Below the pieces are notes generated by a model, which saw only the letters and a program-made list of their open reading frames with translations, searched no databases and was not told where the DNA came from. Both the position numbers and the translations under genes were made by a program. From Christiangramia echinicola DSM 19838 (GTDB lineage: Bacteria; Bacteroidota; Bacteroidia; Flavobacteriales; Flavobacteriaceae): 64,000 bases of DNA. Numbering within the stretch: the stretch's first letter is position 1; each line of letters begins with the position of its first letter. The stretch covers positions 107,305 through 171,304 of the forward strand of contig NZ_AUHG01000018.1 of NCBI RefSeq assembly GCF_000423065.1. The letters are read 5' to 3'. This document shows, in pieces, positions 1 through 8,273 of the stretch.

Positions 1-356
1 TTTATTTCTTCTGGATCTATATTAAAAGTTTCCGGATCTACGTCAACAAGAACAGGGGTTAACTGAAGTAATGCGATCACCTCCACCGTCGCAGCGAACG
101 TAAAATCTGCAGTAATAACTTCATCACCTGGTTTTAAGCCCAACCCCATCATTGCAATTTGCAGAGCATCGGTTCCATTAGCACATGGGATGACGTGTTT
201 TACATCCAGATACTCTTCTAATTCCTTTTGAAATGCATGAACATGAGGCCCATTAATAAAGGAAGTTTCCTCTAATATTTCCTGCATTCCTTTATTTACT
301 TCTTCTTTTATACCTTCGTATTGACCTTTAAGGTCAACCATTTGAATCTTTTTCAT
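1..356 (-). CDS. DegT/DnrJ/EryC1-family PLP aminotransferase, N-terminal part
   Basis: Reading the minus strand from an ATG at 356 gives about 118 codons that stay open to the window edge, so the 3' part is missing. The protein starts MKKIQMVDLKGQYEGIKEE and continues with FINGPHVHAFQKELEEYL, then CANGTDALQIAMMGLGLKPGDEVI and TFAATVEVIALL. This is the usual N-terminal half of sugar-nucleotide 3- or 4-aminotransferases (WecE/DegT class): the GTDAL segment contacts PLP phosphate, and the PLP lysine would lie beyond the edge. These enzymes make amino sugars for surface polysaccharide, which fits the divergent waaA next door. The exact sugar substrate cannot be told from this fragment. Confidence 0.85.
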   Translation of the reverse strand, partial: MKKIQMVDLKGQYEGIKEEVNKGMQEILEETSFINGPHVHAFQKELEEYLDVKHVIPCANGTDALQIAMMGLGLKPGDEVITADFTFAATVEVIALLQLTPVLVDVDPETFNIDPEEI

Positions 357-454
357 CTACAATATTTTTCAGGTTTACGAAAATACGAAATATAGGTCCT
401 ACTGGCAATCCAATTATTGGGAAAGGCCTATTTTAGCAATCTCAAGTTTTAAGT

Positions 455-1678
455 GTGCATAGAATTTACAACGTATTAGTAAAACTAAGTGGAACTGTTC
501 TTAAAGCGGCAGGAAAATTCAGTCCTAAATTGAAAGATTTTACTGAAGGCAGAGAAGATCTATTTTCACGACTAGAAAAGAAAATAGACCCTAATGAAGA
601 TCATATTTGGATACATGCTGCCTCTCTGGGAGAATTTGAAATGGCCGTACCCGTATTAAAACTGCTGAAGGAAAAATATCCTGAGAAAAAAACGGTGGTT
701 AGTTTCTTCTCACCTTCCGGATACAACAATAAAAAGCAACACTCATTGGTAGATCATTTTACATATCTACCACTGGACACTCCAGATAATGCTAAAAGGT
801 TTCTGGATATTATTCAGCCGAAAATGGCCTTTTTCATCAAGTATGATTTCTGGCCTAACCTTCTAAAAGAACTGAAGAGACGACAAATTAGAACATTTCT
901 TGCTTCCGGAGTTTTTAGAAAAGACCAGGCATTTTTCAAAGCTTACGGAAAATGGATGATCAAGTCTTTAAAGGCATTTGATCATTTCTTTGTTCAGAAT
1001 AAAGAATCTCAGGAATTACTATACTCTATAGGTTTTAAGAATGTTACAGTTAGTGGTGATACAAGATTTGACCGGGTAGCGGCGCAATTAGAAGCAGACA
1101 ACCATATTGACTTCATTGAAGAGTTCAAACAGGATAAAATGTTGGTGGTTTGCGGAAGTACCTGGCCGGAAGACGATGAATTAATCCTGAAATTCCTTAA
1201 CAGTTCAGTAAATATAAAATTCATCATAGCTCCTCATGAGATCAAAGCTGAAAAGATCCAGAAACTAGAAAAACGCATAAATATTCCAACCATTAAATAT
1301 TCTGAAAAAGAAGGCAAGGATTTGAGCCACTATTCCGTATTAATCCTGGATACTATAGGATTACTGGGAAGAGCGTATAGCTATGCTGATATTGCTTATG
1401 TGGGTGGAGCTGCCGGAAATACAGGACTTCATAATATTTTAGAACCCGCGACTTTTGGAATACCTATAATCATAGGCGAAAATTTCAGTAAATTTCCTGA
1501 AGCAGAGCGTTTAAGACAGCTAGCAGGCTTGTTTTCTGTTAAAAATTCGGAAGAATTTTCAGCAATATTAACCAAATTATATACGAATTTAGAATTCAGA
1601 GAAAAGACCGGAATGATAGCAGGGCACTTTATTAACAGTAATACCGGAGCGATTAGAGCACTCGAAGAACACCTTTAA
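455..1678 (+). CDS. waaA: 3-deoxy-D-manno-octulosonic acid (Kdo) transferase
   Basis: A 407-residue GT-B glycosyltransferase of normal WaaA/KdtA length. The N-terminal HAASLGEFE block (Glu60) is the catalytic-base region of WaaA, and the C-terminal half has GGAAGNTGLHNILEPATFGIPIIIG, the CMP-Kdo binding signature. WaaA transfers Kdo from CMP-Kdo to lipid A precursor at the inner membrane; the first about 20 residues form the usual hydrophobic anchor. The start is a GTG (residues HRIYN follow, as in relatives). It is transcribed divergently from the DegT gene with about 98 bp between them. Confidence 0.93.
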   Translation: MHRIYNVLVKLSGTVLKAAGKFSPKLKDFTEGREDLFSRLEKKIDPNEDHIWIHAASLGEFEMAVPVLKLLKEKYPEKKTVVSFFSPSGYNNKKQHSLVDHFTYLPLDTPDNAKRFLDIIQPKMAFFIKYDFWPNLLKELKRRQIRTFLASGVFRKDQAFFKAYGKWMIKSLKAFDHFFVQNKESQELLYSIGFKNVTVSGDTRFDRVAAQLEADNHIDFIEEFKQDKMLVVCGSTWPEDDELILKFLNSSVNIKFIIAPHEIKAEKIQKLEKRINIPTIKYSEKEGKDLSHYSVLILDTIGLLGRAYSYADIAYVGGAAGNTGLHNILEPATFGIPIIIGENFSKFPEAERLRQLAGLFSVKNSEEFSAILTKLYTNLEFREKTGMIAGHFINSNTGAIRALEEHL

Positions 1679-1788
1679 ACCGGGATTCCTTTAATCTTAA
1701 CACTCTTTGCTAAAAAACCTTAAAATTAAAACGTAGAATCGGTTTTAATTGTAATTTCGAGGTATATAACCAAATAAACTATTGAACA

Positions 1789-2028
1789 ATGAAACGTTTA
1801 TCAATCCTGGCCGGTGGCCTGTTAATGTTCTCTGTAGTATTAACTTCATGTAGAGACACAGCTGAAAAGGAGACCATTGTGAGGGAGGTTGAAGTAGAGA
1901 AAGAAGTTAAAACTCCAGAGGAAGTTGAAGAAAAAGAAGGTATCCTGGAAAGAACTGCTAAAGAAGTAGATAAAGAAGTGAATAAAGAGATCGATGAAGA
2001 AATCGATAAAATAGGTGATGATAACTAG
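1789..2028 (+). CDS. small acidic lipoprotein
   Basis: A 79-residue protein with a lysine-rich start, a hydrophobic stretch and lipobox LTSC (Cys near residue 21), so it is probably a lipoprotein. The mature part is almost only Glu, Lys, Val and Asp (EVEVEKEVKTPEEVEEKEG) and is probably an extended or coiled charged stalk. The region around the Cys (TSCRDTA) is shared with the next gene, so the two look like paralogues that diverged in the mature part. No family function is recognised. Confidence 0.75.
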   Translation: MKRLSILAGGLLMFSVVLTSCRDTAEKETIVREVEVEKEVKTPEEVEEKEGILERTAKEVDKEVNKEIDEEIDKIGDDN

Positions 2029-2106
2029 ATTCATATATTAAACTATATTGAACTCAGATGATCATTACTATTTAAAAGTTAAACCAAATCCAAAAATTAT
2101 AATAAG

Positions 2107-2406
2107 ATGAAAAAACCAATTGTAATGTTTGCTTTAATGCTATCTATGGGAGTATTTTTTACCTCATGTAGAGATACAGCAAAAGAGAATGAAACAGACG
2201 ACATGGAAATGTCTGATGATATGGACGACGTATCAGACGATATGGATGACATGAATGATGACAACAACAGTGTTGGTAACGACATTGAGCAGGCTGCAGA
2301 TGATGCCGGTGATGCGGTTGAAAATGCTGCTAATGAAACCGGTGATGCGGTTGAAAATGCTGCCAACGAAGTTGAAGATGAAGTCGAAAATAATGACGAC
2401 TATTAA
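2107..2406 (+). CDS. small Asp/Glu-rich lipoprotein with internal repeat
   Basis: A 99-residue predicted lipoprotein: KKPIVMFALMLSMGVFFTSC signal with Cys near residue 21, then a very acidic segment of DDM/SDD units. It ends with a tandem 11-12 residue repeat (DAGDAVENAANE then TGDAVENAANE), visible in the DNA near 2308-2370. It shares TSCRDTA with the lipoprotein upstream, and a strong terminator follows. The acidic mature part could bind divalent cations, but that is only a guess from composition. Function unknown. Confidence 0.75.
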   Translation: MKKPIVMFALMLSMGVFFTSCRDTAKENETDDMEMSDDMDDVSDDMDDMNDDNNSVGNDIEQAADDAGDAVENAANETGDAVENAANEVEDEVENNDDY

Positions 2407-2430
2407 ACTTCTTAATTGAAATTTTTATTA

Positions 2431-2458
2431 AACCCTTTCTTTCCGGAAAGGGTTTTTT
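2431..2458. terminator. bidirectional Rho-independent terminator
   Basis: AACCCTTTC, a short TTCC centre, then GAAAGGGTT followed by TTTTT. The stem is flanked by A-rich sequence on one side and a T run on the other, so it can stop both the lipoprotein genes from the left and the convergent S24 regulator from the right, whose stop codon lies inside it. Confidence 0.85.
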
Positions 2459-3224
2459 AGTTCTTAAAAGATTTCAATTCTCGTTTAAGTTCTTCCATAG
2501 ATTGTTGTAATTCCTGAAAAAGTCCACTATTAGATGGATTATCAAGATTGAAGGTAAGTTTGGAATTCACCTGCCAGATCTCCTGAATATCATGAACATT
2601 TATTTCTAACGGTAAATATTCTTCATTCAAAGAGATAAGAAGGACTTTAGAAGGATCTGGCATCTTTTGCAATTTCTTGACCAGCACCGAATCATACATT
2701 ACTATTACATATACACGGTTATTACTGGCTTCTTCGATACTCGAAACGGCCTTTCCCATAACCCACTCCCCAGGACGATAATCTGGCAACATACTATCTC
2801 CTTCGATCTGGAAACCGCGATAAGAAGCATTCCTGAATTCGGGCAATGGTATATCAAAAGCCGGAAGCTGATTGTACCATTCTACATCCTGAACATTATG
2901 AGGATATCCGGCAGCAGCCTTTTGATTCACTAATACTATATTCTCATTATCTGAACTATCTACAGTGATTACTTTTGGGCTAACATCACCCTTAGAAATT
3001 TTAAGGTATTTCTGCCCACTTTCTCCAAAAAGCCACAAGGGATTGATCCCGAACTGTCGTAGCAGTTCTGCCACTATCTTTCCTGAAAGTTTGGTGCGCC
3101 CTCGCTCTATATCGGCTGTAGAATTCTTGATACCCAGTAAGGCTGCAAATTCAGTTTGAGTGTAGTTATTTTCTTCACGCACTTCTTTAAAGTGCTTAAT
3201 TTCAATAGATCCAGGTGTGCCCAT
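2457..3224 (-). CDS. XRE-type helix-turn-helix regulator with S24/LexA-like self-cleavage domain
   Basis: 255 residues. An N-terminal XRE-like HTH (about residues 10-65, NNYTQTEFAALLGIKNSTADIERGR) is followed by a peptidase S24 domain. The self-cleavage features are visible: an Ala-Gly pair at 105-106 (KAAAGY), Ser144 in EGDSMLP, and Lys183/184 in SVLVKKLQ. The C-terminus has a short coiled coil (QELQQSMEELKRELKS). By family this is a CI/LexA-like repressor that is inactivated by autocleavage, possibly with RecA. It is transcribed alone, with a promoter and palindrome just upstream, and no prophage genes lie beside it, so it may act on a remote target. It is probably autoregulated (inference). 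Confidence 0.85.
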   Translation of the reverse strand: MGTPGSIEIKHFKEVREENNYTQTEFAALLGIKNSTADIERGRTKLSGKIVAELLRQFGINPLWLFGESGQKYLKISKGDVSPKVITVDSSDNENIVLVNQKAAAGYPHNVQDVEWYNQLPAFDIPLPEFRNASYRGFQIEGDSMLPDYRPGEWVMGKAVSSIEEASNNRVYVIVMYDSVLVKKLQKMPDPSKVLLISLNEEYLPLEINVHDIQEIWQVNSKLTFNLDNPSNSGLFQELQQSMEELKRELKSFKN

Positions 3225-3258
3225 AGTTGATAGATTAGGAATATTTCCAAAATTTACT

Positions 3259-3291
3259 CAAAAATATTGGATTTAATCCTATTTAACCAAA
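3259..3291 (-). promoter_or_regulatory. promoter with palindromic operator for the S24 repressor
   Basis: On the minus strand a TTTG at 3291-3288 and TATTTTTG at 3266-3259 are 21 bp apart, matching the Bacteroidota promoter (TTTG, 17-23 bp, TAnnTTTG). Inside the spacer lies the perfect palindrome GGATTTAATCC (3269-3279), well placed for repressor binding. The ATG is about 35 bp downstream of the -7 element. Confidence 0.55.
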
Positions 3292-3306
3292 AAAGCTGAT
3301 AAAATT

Positions 3307-5295
3307 TTAAATATTACTATATCTATCTTTAAATCCCAACAAGCGTAAAGCATTAAGCACAACTACGATCGTAGAACCTTCATGGAAAACTACAGCAATA
3401 CCAATATTGGCCCATCCAAAGATCGTAGCTGGTAAAAGCAAGGCTACAACTCCCAGACTAATCCAAAGATTTTGTTTTACGATCTGCTGTGATTTACGAC
3501 TCAAAGCAATAGCAAACGGTAGAATCTCCAGTTTATCGGCCATTAAGGCAATATCTGCTGTTTCTAATGCAACGTCGCTTCCAGCCGCCCCCATGGCAAT
3601 TCCAACGGTGCTATTTGCCATAGCCGGAGCATCATTTACTCCATCCCCTACCATAGCAATCTTATTCTCTTCTTTTTTAAGCTGAATAATTCGCTCTACC
3701 TTTTCTTCTGGCAATAAGCTGCCATAGGCATGGGTAAGGCCAATTTCAGAAGCGACCGCATTGGCAACTTCCTGGTTGTCCCCGGTTAACATGATCATTT
3801 TTCTAATCCCGATCTTCTTAAGCTTAGCCAATGTAGATTCAGCAGCTTTTCTAGGTGTATCCATGAGACCAATGATTCCGCTAAATTCATTCTCATTCTG
3901 AACTAACATTACCGTTTTTCCTTCTCTCTCCAGTTTCTGCACTTTTTCTTTCACTCCGGTTGGTACTCCACCTACATCCTCATAGAGTTCTATATTCCCA
4001 ATTCTGATCATTTCTCCTTCAACCTTACCCTTAATACCTTTTCCCTGGATGGCCTCAGTATTTGAAGCTGTGGAAATTCCATTTAATTTATTCATCCGTA
4101 ATTTACCATCACGTACTACTGCTTTGGCTAATGGATGATTACTGGAACTTTCAATCGCAATAACTTTTCTTAAAAACTCATCATTAGATAGACCATTTAG
4201 CAGAATCACGTCTGTAAGTTTTGGTTTTCCTTCGGTAAGTGTTCCCGTTTTGTCAAAAGCCAGAGCTCTTAAGGTACCCAGATCTTCTAATGGCTTCCCT
4301 CCTTTAATAAGAACTCCACCTTTAGCCGCGCGGGCAATACCACTTAAAACTGCTGAAGGCGTAGAAATAGCCAGGGCACAGGGACTTGCAGCAACCAGCG
4401 CAGCCATGGACCTATAAAAACTATCCTGCCAGGATTCATCAACCACCAGGAAGGCAAAATTGAGTAGTATTATCAAGATTAAAACGGCAGGAACATAATA
4501 TTTTTCGAATTTATCTGTAAGCAACTGAGTAGGCGATTTCTTTTCCTGTGCCTCTCTAACCATCGTTATTAACCTGTTTAAAGTAGAATCCTGAGACTTC
4601 TTTAAAACTTTTACCTCGATGCTATTATCTCCATTAATTGTTCCTGAATAAACCCTGCTTTTCGCCGGAATCTCATCTGGTGAGCTATATTCTTTATCAG
4701 GATCTTCTACCGGAACTTTATCTACTGGAATACTTTCCCCTGTAATTGGTGCCTGATTGATACTGGATCTTCCACTAATTAGAACTCCATCGGCACTAAC
4801 CGTTGAATTTGGTCTTATTTTAATAATATCTCCAGGACTAAGATCTGTGATACTAACTTCCACATACTCTTCTCCTTCTTTTCTAAAGGCAATTTTAGGG
4901 GATAATTTAGTAAGAGATTCTATCGATTTTGTAGCTTTTTCCATGGCCAGATGTTCCAGGGCATGTCCCAGACTAAAAAGGAATAATAGCAGGGCACCTT
5001 CAGCCCATTTATCAAGGAGTGCTGCACCTATAGCCGCCACCAGCATTAGAAAGTCTATCTCAAACCGACCATGCGAAATTTCTTCAATTGCTTCTTTCAA
5101 GGTATAATAACCACCAAAACCATAAGAAATCAAATATGGAACGAGTATATAAATGAAGGAAAATCCGCTGAATTTATCGAGTAGAAATCCTATTAGCAGA
5201 AAGGCTCCACTTAAAACAGCAAAGATCAATTCAGTTCTCTCTCCAAAAATACCATCGTTATGAGGTTTGCAACAACCGTGATTATGGTTAGACAT
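3307..5295 (-). CDS. P1B-4-type heavy-metal translocating P-type ATPase
   Basis: 662 residues with the complete P-type core: TGES (185-188, actuator), DKTGT (348-352, phosphorylated Asp), TGDN and GDGVNDAPA (hinge). The transmembrane metal site is SPC (304-306) instead of CPC, and the last helix carries HEGST (638-642). SPC plus HEG(S/G)T is the hallmark of subgroup P1B-4 (CoaT/CtpD/PfeT class), which exports Co2+, Fe2+ or Zn2+. The usual N-terminal ferredoxin-like metal domain is absent; there is only a short His/Cys tail (HNHGCCKPH). It is last in an operon with the Fur-family regulator and DUF3703 gene, 17 bp after the latter. The metal is not decided by sequence; the Fur partner makes Fe2+ or Zn2+/Co2+ stress likely. 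Confidence 0.9.
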   Translation of the reverse strand: MSNHNHGCCKPHNDGIFGERTELIFAVLSGAFLLIGFLLDKFSGFSFIYILVPYLISYGFGGYYTLKEAIEEISHGRFEIDFLMLVAAIGAALLDKWAEGALLLFLFSLGHALEHLAMEKATKSIESLTKLSPKIAFRKEGEEYVEVSITDLSPGDIIKIRPNSTVSADGVLISGRSSINQAPITGESIPVDKVPVEDPDKEYSSPDEIPAKSRVYSGTINGDNSIEVKVLKKSQDSTLNRLITMVREAQEKKSPTQLLTDKFEKYYVPAVLILIILLNFAFLVVDESWQDSFYRSMAALVAASPCALAISTPSAVLSGIARAAKGGVLIKGGKPLEDLGTLRALAFDKTGTLTEGKPKLTDVILLNGLSNDEFLRKVIAIESSSNHPLAKAVVRDGKLRMNKLNGISTASNTEAIQGKGIKGKVEGEMIRIGNIELYEDVGGVPTGVKEKVQKLEREGKTVMLVQNENEFSGIIGLMDTPRKAAESTLAKLKKIGIRKMIMLTGDNQEVANAVASEIGLTHAYGSLLPEEKVERIIQLKKEENKIAMVGDGVNDAPAMANSTVGIAMGAAGSDVALETADIALMADKLEILPFAIALSRKSQQIVKQNLWISLGVVALLLPATIFGWANIGIAVVFHEGSTIVVVLNALRLLGFKDRYSNI

Positions 5296-5312
5296 AAGGT
5301 TTACTTTTATGA

Positions 5313-5669
5313 TTATCCAGGATAGATTTTGAGATTGGATGGAATTTCCATTGGTTTTAAAGGAGATACATTTGAACCTCCGGTGTTTCCTACTGGGATT
5401 ATCCCCACAAATGATTTAACACCTCCTACAAGCAATCTTGGTATCTGACCGAATATTTCTTTCAATTTTCTGGTCTTAAAACCAAATTTCAACATTAACC
5501 AATGTGATCTAGTATGCTCTAGTGGATAAGCCTGACCAAGTATATGGCTTCTTTCAAGTGAATTCCAGGCATTTCTAAAATCCCCACTTTGTAGAAACTT
5601 CTTATATCGAAAGATCTCCAGACAATAATACTCTTTCAATGAAGAAGGCATAATAAAATTCATCATCAA
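5313..5669 (-). CDS. DUF3703 family protein
   Basis: 118 residues matching what I know of DUF3703: AWNSLERSHILGQAYPLEHTRSHWLMLKFGFKTRKLKEIFGQ and a C-terminal VGNTGGSNVSPLKPMEIPSNL. Family members are small soluble proteins that occur in metal-resistance operons; their activity is unknown. The His and Glu in ERSHILGQ..EHTRSHW could bind metal (inference). Several Met codons lie at the start (residues 1-3 and 7), so the true start could be up to 18 bp later. It lies between the Fur-like regulator and the P1B-4 ATPase. Confidence 0.8.
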   Translation of the reverse strand: MMMNFIMPSSLKEYYCLEIFRYKKFLQSGDFRNAWNSLERSHILGQAYPLEHTRSHWLMLKFGFKTRKLKEIFGQIPRLLVGGVKSFVGIIPVGNTGGSNVSPLKPMEIPSNLKIYPG

Positions 5670-5725
5670 CTTATTTAATTCAGAAAACTAAGATAAGCTG
5701 AAAAACATGCAACTAAAGTGCATAA

Positions 5726-6142
5726 TTAAGTATTACTACATTTATCACAAATGCCTTTAATAACCAGATTCATATCCTTACTCACAAATCCTTTGGGCAA
5801 GCTAATATGTGGAATCTTATGATCTGTAAGGCATGTAGTTTCATTACATTTAGTACAGTGAAAATGAAGATGAAGATCCTGAGAATCGCCGACTTTAAGA
5901 GTATTCTCATCCAGGGCATATTTAGCAACGCCAGTCCCGTCGTCTATTTGATGTACAAGGCCTTTCTTTTCAAAAGTCTTAATTGTGCGATATAGAGTGG
6001 TACGTTCAGATTTATCGAAACCTGCTTCAATATCATTTAAGGTAACAGCAACATTCTTCTCGGTTAAAAACCTATACATTAAAAGTCTTATGGCCGTAGG
6101 CCTTATTTGATGTTTTTTTAGAACCAGCTCAATTTCTCCCAT
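5726..6142 (-). CDS. Fur-family metal-responsive repressor
   Basis: 138 residues: winged helix (about 1-80, RTTLYRTIKTFEKKGLVHQI) then a dimerisation/metal domain with LHLHFHCTKC and a second ICDKC, the two CxxC pairs of the structural zinc site, and His residues for the sensory site. Fur, Zur and PerR cannot be separated by eye. It is the first gene of the operon with DUF3703 (56 bp gap) and the P1B-4 ATPase, and a perfect inverted repeat overlaps its promoter, so it probably represses its own operon and releases it on metal or oxidative stress. Confidence 0.88.
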   Translation of the reverse strand: MGEIELVLKKHQIRPTAIRLLMYRFLTEKNVAVTLNDIEAGFDKSERTTLYRTIKTFEKKGLVHQIDDGTGVAKYALDENTLKVGDSQDLHLHFHCTKCNETTCLTDHKIPHISLPKGFVSKDMNLVIKGICDKCSNT

Positions 6143-6157
6143 AATAAAAAGAAGTTA

Positions 6158-6191
6158 ATCAAATTTAGTTTGATCTATGCTTAAAACAGAA
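6158..6191 (-). promoter_or_regulatory. promoter overlapped by Fur-type inverted-repeat operator
   Basis: ATCAAATTTAGTTTGAT (6158-6174) is a perfect 6-5-6 inverted repeat, AT-rich like Fur/PerR boxes. On the minus strand it contains TAAATTTG (6167-6160), an exact TAnnTTTG -7 element, with TTCTG 19 bp upstream (6191-6187) as a near match to the -33 element. Repressor bound here would block the promoter of the metal-efflux operon, whose first ATG is at 6142. Confidence 0.6.
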
Positions 6192-6214
6192 AACCGTCAC
6201 TAATAAGTAACGGT
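6186..6214 (-). terminator. probable terminator of the small CC-motif gene
   Basis: On the minus strand ACCGTTACT, loop TATT, AGTGACGGT then TTTTC: a 9-bp stem with one G.T pair followed by a short T run. It lies 36 bp after the stop of the small gene at 6250-6447 and directly before the Fur-operon promoter. Confidence 0.6.
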
Positions 6215-6249
6215 CTTGCTAGAATTTTCATCAAAAATTAAAGTATATT

Positions 6250-6447
6250 TTAATCAACGCAGCAATTACAAACTCTAACTTTTGTAAGCTGCAGTTTTTC
6301 CTTTGCTGTTGATATAGCCAGGCTACTATTCGGGAAGATGCCCAAATATATTCTAGTAAGAACATCTGGTAATTCCCTGCATTTTTCGGCATGAACCCTT
6401 ATGACACCTAGTGAATCTGGATTCTTACTGGAATAGTAATATTGCAT
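6250..6447 (-). CDS. small conserved hypothetical with C-terminal Cys motif
   Basis: I chose the ATG at 6447 (protein MQYYYSSKNPDSLGVIRVHAEKC...), giving 65 residues; a GTG at 6465 would add six. The pattern of an N-terminal VHAEKCRELP, then RIYLGIFPNSSLAISTAKEK and a final CNCC resembles a family of small Bacteroidota proteins with HxxxC..LP..RIYLG..F...A...A...CxxCC, perhaps a metal-binding fold. I recognise the pattern, not the function. It is followed by its own terminator. Confidence 0.6.
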   Translation of the reverse strand: MQYYYSSKNPDSLGVIRVHAEKCRELPDVLTRIYLGIFPNSSLAISTAKEKLQLTKVRVCNCCVD

Positions 6448-6570
6448 GCCGCAATTTATAGCCACCAGGAATCATATAGTATTCGGATTCGAAAAAGTTT
6501 TAATGTTTTTAGTTCAGGATTTAGAAATCATCCCCGAAGGTTTCAGCAAAACATTAGCCTGAATTCATTA

Positions 6571-6912
6571 TCAAATAGCTTTTAATTCTATAACCCAGAA
6601 ACCAATGATCAAAAGAAGCGAGATAAACATTCCTCCAAAGATCATAAGCAATCCACGACTTTCAACTTTGATACTCTGAATCTCTTCTTCAAATAACTGT
6701 TTTTCGGTATTCTCCAATCTTAAATAATTTTTCACTCCTAATTTTGAAGCTATTTTCCCTTTTGGGGTGAGACGTATTTCACCTCGTCTGGAAATTGTAA
6801 TAAGTTCGTTTTCGCGTAGGGTATTAATAAAATTAATGGACGTATTCTGTCTAAGGTCAGACACCATCATACCCTCGTGAAAACCTGCTGCATTATGTGC
6901 TTGTGCATCCAT
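6571..6912 (-). CDS. small winged-helix-like protein with C-terminal membrane segment
   Basis: 113 residues. Residues about 10-60 (SDLRQNTSINFINTLRENELITISRRGEIRLTPKGKIA) look like a winged-helix unit with a beta wing (TISRRGEIRLTPKG). A linker follows, then one transmembrane helix near 87-110 (GLLMIFGGMFISLLLIIGFWVI). No named family is recognised. A membrane-tethered wHTH could be a one-component regulator or simply a structural membrane protein. It is divergent from the universal stress protein gene. Confidence 0.65.
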   Translation of the reverse strand: MDAQAHNAAGFHEGMMVSDLRQNTSINFINTLRENELITISRRGEIRLTPKGKIASKLGVKNYLRLENTEKQLFEEEIQSIKVESRGLLMIFGGMFISLLLIIGFWVIELKAI

Positions 6913-7230
6913 GTTAACATTTTATTAACTTTTAGTAAAACTAATTAACGAAATTTAACTTTATTATCAAAGTTAAATATTCTTACTATTATCAACATAT
7001 TATCAACTTTTTCACAGTTATATTTAGAAAAACCTTGCTATTAATGCGAAAGGGAATAATGAGATTTTAGACTTCAGAAAAAACAAATCTTATAACTCCT
7101 TACTATTACACCCATTCACATTTTAATAATTACTGAAGAAAGCATGATGTCTATCATTTTTTGAAAGTTATATCTCAGCTAATTTTATATCAATTAGAGC
7201 TTGAATAATTACAATTAAGAATTAACGACC
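6913..7230. other. 318-bp divergent intergenic region with inverted repeat
   Basis: No ORF of note. It holds a perfect inverted repeat, TTTAACTTT (6954-6962), loop ATTATC, AAAGTTAAA (6969-6977), placed 42-65 bp upstream of the wHTH-membrane gene, and two copies of TTATCAAC near 6989 and 7000. The repeat may be an operator shared by the two divergent genes. No clear TTTG/TAnnTTTG promoter was found. Confidence 0.4.
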
Positions 7231-8106
7231 ATGAAAAATATATTGATTGCTACAGATTTTTCAAGTGAAGCATATTGTGCATTATTTTATGCCTCAAGCT
7301 TGTTCAAGGGTGGAATAAGTAAATTCTATATCGCGAATTTTTTTGGCGAAAAAATTGAAGCTTCAGTTTATAGTATAGTGAATGAGGCGGAGCTTAGAAA
7401 AAAATCCCTGCTAAAGAAGGATTCTGAATTAGCATGCAAGGAAACCCTGCATCGAATTGTGAGAGATTCAGATTTAAACAGCGATAGATTTGAGATCATA
7501 CCTTCTGAGCAAAAATTATTACCAGGTATTCTGAATCTTATTCAAAATAAAGATATCGACCTACTGGTGATGGGCACTGCCAACCATGCCGGAACTTTAA
7601 AAAGTATTGTGGAAACCAATACAACAAAGATCATAGAACACGCTTTAAATATTCCGGTACTTATCATCCCAAGAGAACTAGATTTTAATCCATTATACCA
7701 TATCGCTTTTGCAAGTGAACTTATTTATGAATTTAATCCTGAATCGATTAAAACTATAAAAGCCATTGCTGAAAAATCTGGAGCCAGGATTACTGTGATA
7801 CACGATGGAAAAGAAACTGAAATGTCCCAGAGACAGTGGAAAAACTATAATAGTTTTAAATCAAATTTCGAAGGTTTGGAAGTTTCGCTGGCTTTTTCTT
7901 CCAATCACATTGAAGTTTCGAAGTCTATAGCAGAATTCGTAAAACATAATAAAGTGGACATGCTTTGTATGGAATATTACAAACATTCCTTTGTATCAAA
8001 TCTCTTTATAGAACCCGTAGTTGAGAAAATTGACCGACACCTGTCTTTCCCTTTTCTCATACTACCAGCTAAATCCAAAGGATCTAAAAATCATGAAATA
8101 AAGTAG
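7231..8106 (+). CDS. universal stress protein, tandem UspA domains
   Basis: 291 residues with two Usp-like alpha/beta units. The first begins MKNILIATDFSSEAYCALFYASSLF and has IDLLVMGTANHAG followed by TTKIIEHALNIPVLIIPRE. The second covers about 150-285 with VDMLCMEYYKHSFVSNLF and LSFPFLILPAK. In the first domain the usual ATP motif GxxGxxG is reduced (MGTANHAG), so nucleotide binding is uncertain. Tandem Usp proteins of this length are typical of Flavobacteriia. Role: cytosolic stress adaptation, partner unknown. Confidence 0.85.
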   Translation: MKNILIATDFSSEAYCALFYASSLFKGGISKFYIANFFGEKIEASVYSIVNEAELRKKSLLKKDSELACKETLHRIVRDSDLNSDRFEIIPSEQKLLPGILNLIQNKDIDLLVMGTANHAGTLKSIVETNTTKIIEHALNIPVLIIPRELDFNPLYHIAFASELIYEFNPESIKTIKAIAEKSGARITVIHDGKETEMSQRQWKNYNSFKSNFEGLEVSLAFSSNHIEVSKSIAEFVKHNKVDMLCMEYYKHSFVSNLFIEPVVEKIDRHLSFPFLILPAKSKGSKNHEIK

Positions 8107-8273
8107 TTTTCATTTTCCATAGCTTAAATGTCTAAAAGTGAATTCTAAATAGTAATAATATGCCAGTATTTGGTTTTCAGGGTGATTATTGTTCATAGAA
8201 CAAGTCATTTTGTAATTAAGATTTTCTTAAATAACAAAATGGAACAAAAATTTTATAAGAGATTGGTAATTGA

